Shown here piece by piece: positions 57,815-64,000 of a DNA stretch of 64,000 nucleotides. A model generated the notes under the pieces. It had not been told where the DNA came from and did no database searches. It saw only the letters and a list, made by a program, of their open reading frames with translations. Position 1 is the stretch's first letter, and each line of letters begins with the position of its first letter. Source of the DNA: Levilactobacillus huananensis (GTDB taxonomy: Bacteria > Bacillota > Bacilli > Lactobacillales > Lactobacillaceae); contig NZ_RHOC01000003.1 in assembly GCF_003946145.1 (NCBI RefSeq), forward strand, positions 124,001 through 188,000, in the 5' to 3' direction. A program made the position numbers and the translations under genes.

Positions 57815-59548
57815 ATGGTAGCTGTGCTAATTGGAATTGTCATACTGGCGATTATCGTGTATGCCGGTGTGCTGGTTTACCAGCAACGAATTCGCCGACA
57901 AGTCACGGCGTTAACCGCAAAAAAAGAAGCAATGGTGGAAATTCCACTGGAAGAAGAGCTTCGTTTAGTGGGGCAACTCAGCCTTACTGGGCAGTCGGCC
58001 GATCAATATGATCAGCTGAAGGCCGATTTTGTGGATATTAACGAAAATCGATTTGTGCGTATGGATGAACAGTTGACCCAATTAGATGCCGACTCGCGGG
58101 GGATGAACCTCCTGCAGCTTAACCAGAGATTGACTAAGGTCACCGCCTTGGTTGACCAGACCCAGGAGCTCATTCAAACGGTTCAAGGCCAGTTGACCCA
58201 CTTACAAGAGGTTGACAAGCAACATCGCCAAGCAGTTAAGCAACTTGAACAAGAGTACCAAGGCTTACGGAAGACATTATTGGCCAAGAACTTTGCCTTT
58301 GGTCCTAGTATTGATGGGCTTGAAGAACAGTTGAGCCATATTGAAGATAATTTCGATACGTTCTCTCGTCTGACAGATGAGGGGGACCACGAACGGGCCG
58401 CCGATGTGTTGACTCAGTTACAAGAAGACACTGAGAATTTAAAGGCCTTAATTAAGGCCATTCCACCTGTTTATAAAGATCTGACGGTGATTTTTCCAGA
58501 CCAGGTTAAGGAATTACAAGCGGGTTATGATCAATTGACCGCCCAGGATTTTAAGTTTGGTGAAACCGATGTGCCAGCCTTGATCAAGACAATTGAAGAC
58601 CGGACCAAGAAAAACCTTGAGACGTTGGGCCAATTGCGTCCAGACGACGCCAAAGTCGTTAATGAGCGAATTGCCAAACAGATTGACCAAGTCTACGATG
58701 TTATGCAAACCGAAATTGATGCTAAGGATCCCGTTGAAGCCAACTTGGATAGGGTTGCCAAGTTTATTGCGCATGCCCAAAATCAAAGCCATACGCTGTT
58801 GAGTGAGTTGGACCGTTTGGGTCAGAACTACACATTGGACCATCAAGAACTGGAAACGGCACGTGAACTGAACGAGCAATTGCGGTCGATTGATGGTATC
58901 TATCAGAAGGATGTGCAAGATCTGACAGCCAAAAATGCCACGTTCTCGCAGGTGTTGGCACACCAGCAACAGCAGCAGAAAGATGTTCAACAGATTGAAG
59001 AACAACAGGGCCAAATCATGCAGAGTGTCGCTGGGTTAGCCGATGAAGAGCGGCAGGCTCGAGATACGTTACAGCAGTTTGATTTCAACTTACATAGTTT
59101 ACGGCGTCAGGTCGAAAATATTAACTTACCTGGAATTCCTCAAGACTATCTGGATTACTTCTTCGTCGTTCGCGACGAGGTCGCTCAACTGGCTAACGAC
59201 ATGGACCAGCCTCAGATTGATATGGAGCGAATTACCAAGCAGTTGTTGATTATTCAAACGGATTTGGACACCTTACAAGAGAAGACCGACGATCTGATCG
59301 ATAGTGCAGAATTAGCAGAACAGTTGCTACAATATGCCAACCGTTATCAGACTAGCCATCCCGATGTGGCTGCGGCTAGCAAAGAAGCTTCCGACTTATT
59401 CGAGACGGAACACCAATATGCTAAGGCCTTGGAAACTATCGCGACGGTATTGGATGAGGTTGAACCTGGTTCTTACAAGCGTCTCGAGGATGCTTATTAC
59501 CAGAGTAAAGGCAAGACGGCCCCACATCGCGATGGCACGACCAACTAA
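57815..59548 (+). CDS. ezrA: Septation ring formation regulator EzrA
   Basis: 577 residues from ATG 57815, after AAGGATGGGG. One N-terminal membrane helix (VAVLIGIVILAIIVYAGVLV), then long coiled-coil spectrin-like repeats. Negative regulator of FtsZ ring position and linker to wall synthesis. Extended -10 TATGCTATAAT at 57721-57731. Confidence 0.94.
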   Translation: MVAVLIGIVILAIIVYAGVLVYQQRIRRQVTALTAKKEAMVEIPLEEELRLVGQLSLTGQSADQYDQLKADFVDINENRFVRMDEQLTQLDADSRGMNLLQLNQRLTKVTALVDQTQELIQTVQGQLTHLQEVDKQHRQAVKQLEQEYQGLRKTLLAKNFAFGPSIDGLEEQLSHIEDNFDTFSRLTDEGDHERAADVLTQLQEDTENLKALIKAIPPVYKDLTVIFPDQVKELQAGYDQLTAQDFKFGETDVPALIKTIEDRTKKNLETLGQLRPDDAKVVNERIAKQIDQVYDVMQTEIDAKDPVEANLDRVAKFIAHAQNQSHTLLSELDRLGQNYTLDHQELETARELNEQLRSIDGIYQKDVQDLTAKNATFSQVLAHQQQQQKDVQQIEEQQGQIMQSVAGLADEERQARDTLQQFDFNLHSLRRQVENINLPGIPQDYLDYFFVVRDEVAQLANDMDQPQIDMERITKQLLIIQTDLDTLQEKTDDLIDSAELAEQLLQYANRYQTSHPDVAAASKEASDLFETEHQYAKALETIATVLDEVEPGSYKRLEDAYYQSKGKTAPHRDGTTN

Positions 59549-59557
59549 ATCATGCAG

Positions 59558-59589
59558 AAAGAGTTTGGGGATGACCTGAACTCTTTTTA
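59558..59589 (+). terminator. Terminator after ezrA
   Basis: AAAGAGTT / AACTCTTT with a 13-nt loop, then TT. Confidence 0.7.
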
Positions 59590-59648
59590 ATTGTCTAGAA
59601 TTTGTCAGACTGCAATCACAGTGAAACCGCAATCACGAGGCATGGGGC

Positions 59649-59677
59649 TTGTGATCAGCGAATTTTGTGTTTATAAT
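59649..59677 (+). promoter_or_regulatory. Promoter of the cysteine desulfurase-thiI operon
   Basis: TTGTGA (59649-59654), 17 bp, TATAAT (59672-59677). Confidence 0.7.
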
Positions 59678-59733
59678 TAGAAAGAATTTCTATCGGAGTC
59701 GAACCAATAGAAAATAGAATAAGAGGGTTCAGT

Positions 59734-60879
59734 ATGATTTATTTTGATAACAGTGCAACCACTAAGGCTGCGCCAGAAGTAGTTGATACGTATGCCAAAG
59801 TTAGTGCCAACTACTGGGGAAATCCTTCCAGTTTGCATAAGTTTGGGGAACAAGCTTTTAACCTGTTGGAACAATCTCGTCAACAGATTGCCGATCTTGT
59901 CGGAGCCAAGCTTAGTGAAATTCTGTTCACGAGTGGCGGTACCGAGGGCGACAACTGGGCGATTAAGGGAACAGCGATGGCCAAGCGTGAGTTTGGCAAT
60001 CACCTGATCACCACTGAAGTTGAACATCCAGCAGTCCACAATTCCATGGAACAGTTGAAGCAACAGGGCTTCGAGGTGACTTACCTGCCCGTCGATGAGA
60101 ATGGACGGGTCTCGGCTGCGGATCTGCGTGCGGCGATCAAACCAACGACGATCCTGGTTTCAACCATGGCCGTTAACAATGAAATCGGAGCGGTTCAACC
60201 ACTCGACGACATTGCCGACGTCATGCGCGATTTTCCACGGATTCACTGGCACATCGATGCCGTTCAAGGGATTGGGAAGGGGTTAGCCGATAAGATCTTT
60301 AATGATCGGGTCGACTTTGTGACTTTCTCAGGGCACAAATTTCATGCACCTCGTGGTATTGGCTTTATGTATAAACGTCAGGGACGGTTATTAACACCGC
60401 TGATGGCCGGCGGGGGCCAGGAACGGAATTTGCGTTCCGGGACCGAAAACTTGCCAGCCATTGCTGCTATGGCCAAAGCCTTACGATTATTGCTTGACGG
60501 TGAAGATGAGAAGGTTAAGCGGCAACGTGAGATTCGCTTAGCGATCTTGCATCACGTTGAGGCTTTTCCTAATGTGACGATTTTCTCTAAGGACTTGCCT
60601 GTGTTTGCACCACACATTCTGTGTTTTGCGATTGCTGGTGTCCGGGGGGAAACAGTTGTGCACGCTTTTGAGGAACATGATATTTACATCTCAACGACCA
60701 GTGCTTGCTCATCAAAGAAACATGTGGAATCTAGCACGTTACAGGCCATGAAGGTCGATGATGGCATTGCCACCAGTGCTATCCGGATTTCATTAGACGA
60801 ACACAACACCATGGCGGAAGCTGAAGAATTTAACCGCGTATTTGACAAACTCTATACGCAATTTGAGAAGCTAGCCTAA
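59734..60879 (+). CDS. Cysteine desulfurase, class V aminotransferase (NifZ/IscS-like)
   Basis: 381 residues. PLP lysine in [12 protein letters not shown], catalytic Cys in [11 protein letters not shown]. Transfers sulfur from cysteine as persulfide. Placed 19 bp upstream of thiI, the arrangement of Bacillus nifZ-thiI, so it is the dedicated sulfur donor for 4-thiouridine. Confidence 0.95.
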   Translation: MIYFDNSATTKAAPEVVDTYAKVSANYWGNPSSLHKFGEQAFNLLEQSRQQIADLVGAKLSEILFTSGGTEGDNWAIKGTAMAKREFGNHLITTEVEHPAVHNSMEQLKQQGFEVTYLPVDENGRVSAADLRAAIKPTTILVSTMAVNNEIGAVQPLDDIADVMRDFPRIHWHIDAVQGIGKGLADKIFNDRVDFVTFSGHKFHAPRGIGFMYKRQGRLLTPLMAGGGQERNLRSGTENLPAIAAMAKALRLLLDGEDEKVKRQREIRLAILHHVEAFPNVTIFSKDLPVFAPHILCFAIAGVRGETVVHAFEEHDIYISTTSACSSKKHVESSTLQAMKVDDGIATSAIRISLDEHNTMAEAEEFNRVFDKLYTQFEKLA

Positions 60880-60898
60880 TTACGAAAGGGGTCGCGCA

Positions 60899-62116
60899 AT
60901 GGAATACAGTGAAATTATGGTCCGTTACGGCGAGCTGTCGACGAAGGGAAAAAATAAGAAAGACTTCATCAAGCAGCTGGGCCAAAATGTTCGCAAAGCA
61001 CTTAGCGAATTTGACGGATTAGAGGTTAAAGCACAACACGACCGGTTACACGTTACATTGAATGGGGCAGATTCAAGCGCCGTCATGGAACGTCTGAGGG
61101 GTGTCTTCGGAATTGAAAACTTCTCACCTTCTGTGAAGGTTGATAAGGATCTTGATTCTATCAAAGAAGCTGCAGTGGCCATGGTCAAGGAAGTCTTCGA
61201 ACCCGGGATGACGTTTAAGATCAACACGCGGCGTCAGGACAAAGAATTCAAGTACGATACTTACCAAATGAATAACATTATGGGTGACACTATTTTGGAC
61301 AATGTTCCCGGAATTAGTGTTCAAATGAAACATCCTGACATCGAACTTCGCGTCGAAGTTCGAATGAATGGGGTTTACCTGTCCGGTAAGACCATTCAAG
61401 GTGCCGGGGGATTACCTGTCGGTACTGGTGGCAAGGCTGTGATGATGTTGTCTGGTGGGATTGACTCGCCGGTTGCGTCTTACTATGCCATGCGTCGTGG
61501 AGTTAAGATTGATATGGTGCACTTTTTCAGTCCACCATACACCTCTGAACAAGCTCTAGCTAAGGCCAAGGAATTGACGGCTAAGTTGGCCGGCTATTCC
61601 GGTGGTATTCAATTCATTCAGGTGCCATTCACCAAGATCCAAGAAACGATCAAGGAAAAGGTGCCCGAAGGTTATCTGATGACGGTTCAACGGCGTTTAA
61701 TGCTTCGTTTGACTGTGGCCGTGGCCGAAATGCGTCATGCCAAGGGAATCTTTAACGGAGAATCTCTGGGGCAGGTCGCTTCTCAGACACTTGACAGTAT
61801 GCAAGCCATCAATGACGTGACGACAATGCCCATCTTGCGGCCATTACTGTCGCTGGATAAGACGGAAATCATCAAGGTTGCCGAGGACATCGACACCTAT
61901 GATCTGTCTATCTTGCCATATGAGGACTGCTGTACCATCTTCACGCCGCCATCTCCTAAGACCCGTCCGGATCTGGAGAAGACCCGGAAGTATGAGGGGT
62001 ACATCGACGTTGAAGGCTTGATGAAGGAAGCTCTCGATGGAATCGTCATCTCCGAGATTCGGCCGGGGGATAACTACCTGAATCAAAACGAAGATGTTTT
62101 CGCTGAGTTACTTTAA
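60899..62116 (+). CDS. thiI: tRNA 4-thiouridine synthase ThiI
   Basis: 405 residues. N-terminal ferredoxin-like and THUMP domains, then PP-loop [17 protein letters not shown]. The rhodanese domain of E. coli ThiI is absent, as usual in Bacillota. Makes s4U8 in tRNA with sulfur from the upstream desulfurase. Confidence 0.96.
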   Translation: MEYSEIMVRYGELSTKGKNKKDFIKQLGQNVRKALSEFDGLEVKAQHDRLHVTLNGADSSAVMERLRGVFGIENFSPSVKVDKDLDSIKEAAVAMVKEVFEPGMTFKINTRRQDKEFKYDTYQMNNIMGDTILDNVPGISVQMKHPDIELRVEVRMNGVYLSGKTIQGAGGLPVGTGGKAVMMLSGGIDSPVASYYAMRRGVKIDMVHFFSPPYTSEQALAKAKELTAKLAGYSGGIQFIQVPFTKIQETIKEKVPEGYLMTVQRRLMLRLTVAVAEMRHAKGIFNGESLGQVASQTLDSMQAINDVTTMPILRPLLSLDKTEIIKVAEDIDTYDLSILPYEDCCTIFTPPSPKTRPDLEKTRKYEGYIDVEGLMKEALDGIVISEIRPGDNYLNQNEDVFAELL

Positions 62117-62133
62117 TTTAATGATAGAAAATT

Positions 62134-62183
62134 AAAAGAGCACCTCGTCATTATCTAAAAGATAGTAACGAGGTGCTCTTTTT
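62134..62183. terminator. Bidirectional terminator
   Basis: AAAAGAGCACCTCGT / ACGAGGTGCTCTTTTT with inner TATC/GATA pairing, between convergent thiI and dehydrogenase genes. Confidence 0.9.
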
Positions 62184-62214
62184 CTAAGAAAGATGAGCGG
62201 GTTAGCTGCCAAAT

Positions 62215-63201
62215 TTAATTAACGGCATGGCGACTGTGCTTACCCGCAATGATGGTTTGGGCATCATTAAGGGCAATCTCCAAGCCATTTTTAACCGCGA
62301 GTTTTGTAAAGAATGCGACATGCGGCGTGATAATCACATTTGGCATGGCGTTTAATTCTTGGAAGTCTTGTGGTGTATCCGTGTAAGGCTTTTTCTGAGT
62401 GAAGAAGGTTACCTCATTTGCTAAAGTATCAAGACCCGCACCAGCGATCTGTTTCGTCTTTAAGGCGTTGATGAGGGCGGCTGTATCGACCAATTCTCCG
62501 CGAGACATGTTAATTAAAATGGCGTTAGGCTTCATTTTCTTGAAAGCAGCTGCGTCGATCATGTTTTTAGTTGAAGGGAGAAGAGGCGTGTGTAACGAAA
62601 TAATGTCGGCCTCTCTGAGGATGGTGTCTTTATCCGTATAGGTGGTGAATGGCTCCATGGCGGCATCATAAGCGGGGTCGTAAGTCAGAACCTTGGCGCC
62701 CAAAGCACTGTAAATTTGAGCGGTGGCACTGCCAATATGGCCAGCACCGATTAGGCCGACGGTGCAGTTGAAAATTTCGGTACTAATAGTACTTGCATCC
62801 CAGGTGAAATCTCCTTTTTTCATCCGATCCTGATAAATACCAACGTGCCGGAGTAAGGACATCGCCTGAGTCACACCCATTTCAGCGATGGCCCGTGGCG
62901 AATAAGAGGCTACGTTAGTCAAGGTAATGCCGTGTTGACTGGCAGCCGCAACATCTTGATTATCGACACCAACCTGACGAATGGCGATCTGTTTGATCCC
63001 AAATTTTTCAAGGGCGGCATAGACGTCAGCGGTGACCGGAACAATTCCCTTAGTTGAGACGCCGTCATAGCCCTTTGCCTGTTCGACAGTGGCGCTGCTC
63101 AGTGGCTGACTGGTCAAGTCCACTTGCACGTCATGATCTTTACCCCAAGCGCGTGCGTAGGGCTCCTCAACAGCTAATGTGCCATAACAAAGAATTTTCA
63201 T
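62215..63201 (-). CDS. D-2-hydroxyacid dehydrogenase, D-lactate-dehydrogenase type
   Basis: 328 residues from ATG 63201, nine bases after GGAGG. NAD-binding motif GLIGAGHIGSATAQIY, catalytic Arg in NMSRGELVDT, Glu in GLDTLANEVTFF, His in ITPHVAFFT. Length fits lactobacillar D-LDH (about 330). Reduces pyruvate or branched 2-oxoacids with NADH. It may be one of several paralogues; D-2-hydroxyisocaproate dehydrogenase is the alternative. Confidence 0.9.
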   Translation of the reverse strand: MKILCYGTLAVEEPYARAWGKDHDVQVDLTSQPLSSATVEQAKGYDGVSTKGIVPVTADVYAALEKFGIKQIAIRQVGVDNQDVAAASQHGITLTNVASYSPRAIAEMGVTQAMSLLRHVGIYQDRMKKGDFTWDASTISTEIFNCTVGLIGAGHIGSATAQIYSALGAKVLTYDPAYDAAMEPFTTYTDKDTILREADIISLHTPLLPSTKNMIDAAAFKKMKPNAILINMSRGELVDTAALINALKTKQIAGAGLDTLANEVTFFTQKKPYTDTPQDFQELNAMPNVIITPHVAFFTKLAVKNGLEIALNDAQTIIAGKHSRHAVN

Positions 63202-63360
63202 CACGAAAACCTCCATTTAAATTATTAAAACGCTTTCTTCAATTGAACACCATGAGATGGGGCGCGTGCAAGTGATCAGTTAATGATTTAGCAGTTTAGG
63301 GTAATAAACAGAGGTAGCATTTGTTAAGAGAAATAACAATTAAATTGGTGACAAAAGTCG

Positions 63361-63873
63361 CTACAGAGGTGATCGTAAAATAGCATTGAGCATTTGACTG
63401 ATTTGGGCATTACTTAACCCCCGTTGCTTGCGCTGGAAGGCATAACTATCGCTTTTTAGCATTGCGATAAGCATGTCTGTCCTGAATTGGATGGTCGTCG
63501 TTGTGGCATTGGGCAGAATGGCTTGAAGAAAGGGGGAAAAGAGCTGTGAGAGTTCGTGGTAGAGGGGGGTCTGAGTGAAGTCAATTTGAGAAGAATTCTC
63601 GATGGTACCCAGAAGACCACGATTTTCTTCACGAAAGTTGAGATAATTCGTGAGCAATACTGGCCAAGTTGAAGTGGTAGGGGTGAGCTTTTTTTGATGG
63701 CTAATAAAGGCCTGTAGGTGGTCGTAAACGAGGTCCAAACAAAGGGCCCCTTTGTTTGGATAATTGCGATATAAAGTGCCTGGCCCTAACTCGGCAGCAG
63801 CGGAGATATCCTTCATACTGACTTGTTCCACGCCGTTTTGTTGAAATAGTTGGGCGGCGGGGCTTCTCTTTAT
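63361..63873 (-). pseudogene. TetR-family regulator, 5' end broken
   Basis: The frame encodes a TetR HTH (AAQLFQQNGVEQVSMKDISA, GPGTLYRNYPNKGALC) and a C-terminal ligand domain, about 155 residues, ending at 63361. The first in-frame start, GTG 63831, falls inside HTH helix 1. Codons upstream to 63873 still read as the missing helix (IKRSPAAQLFQQNG) but contain no start, and TAG (63876-63874) then TAA close the frame. A short basic frame starting GTG at 63976 (SKKRKTELGVRQT) resembles a TetR N terminus in another frame. Probably inactivated by a small insertion or rearrangement; an unusual start is the alternative. Confidence 0.55.
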
Positions 63874-64000
63874 CTAGGCGTCTTAACTAGTCAGTTAAAG
63901 GTGGCTACGGCTATAGCAGCAGTAACAACCTCATTGTTTGTCGCACTCCCAGCTCTGTTTTTCGTTTTTTTGACACAAGTTCGAATCCATAATGTTCGTT

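Noticed and set aside
63850-64000. Plus-strand frame open to the right edge with hydrophobic translation
   Set aside because: No ribosome binding site, starts inside the TetR remnant on the other strand, and is cut by the window edge; cannot be supported.

Overview
The window is a stretch of Lactobacillaceae chromosome (Bacillota). The evidence is gene order and family content rather than any marker gene: strong AGGAGG ribosome binding sites with frequent GTG and TTG starts, atpBEFHAGDC followed by a DUF1146 gene, murA, an MreB-family gene, yidD, a DUF2969 gene and rodA, a stand-alone GcvH, murT-gatD, and rarA next to a 6S RNA. It most resembles the Levilactobacillus/Lactiplantibacillus side of the family, but the species cannot be fixed from sequence reading alone. 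The D-Ala ligase carries Phe where D-Ala-D-Ala enzymes have Tyr, which predicts D-Ala-D-Lac peptidoglycan precursors.

Layout. 1-8250: tail of a sensor kinase, an RlmI-like methyltransferase, a GRP sugar permease, pgi, a CPBP-like membrane protein, and a TetR regulator divergent from a quinone-oxidoreductase/hydrolase pair. 8316-8646: divergent tRNA-Glu(CTC) and tRNA-Gln(CTG) genes. 8634-13860: a 5.2-kb integrative element in the 3' end of tRNA-Gln, bounded by a 14-bp att core and by copies of a 9-bp repeat that are probable integrase arm sites. It encodes a tyrosine recombinase, an XRE repressor without a peptidase domain, two small HTH proteins, one unknown protein and a phage-type late regulator. 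No replication, packaging or virion gene is visible. About half of it is non-coding and is filled with repeats.

14043-18310: membrane and secreted proteins, and a divergent EAL/GGDEF pair for cyclic di-GMP. 18481-22048: a heterodimeric ABC exporter. 22199-25334: a serine hydrolase convergent with murT-gatD (lipid II amidation). 25540-31164: tdk, prfA, prmC, sua5, glyA, upp. 31491-37934: the complete F1Fo ATP synthase operon. 38348-48093: cell-envelope genes (murA, mbl, yidD, rodA, ddl, GDPD) with gcvH, an SPFH protein and a DUF2785 protein. 48446-56227: an XRE-TPR regulator, usp, 6S RNA, rarA, yueI- and yktB-like genes, an AI-2E-family permease and secreted proteins. 56354-62116: rpsD with a leader, fRMsr, ezrA, cysteine desulfurase and thiI. 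62215-64000: a D-lactate-dehydrogenase-like gene and a TetR gene that looks broken at its 5' end.

The housekeeping parts are conventional. The best candidate for something undescribed is the small element: two families of repeated, fold-capable non-coding modules, the motif AATCATCCCC six times in 3.4 kb, and ten GTTTTA/TAAAAC hexamers in 280 bp. The gene content is too small for an autonomous phage and would fit a minimal helper-dependent satellite or a deleted prophage; that interpretation is inference.
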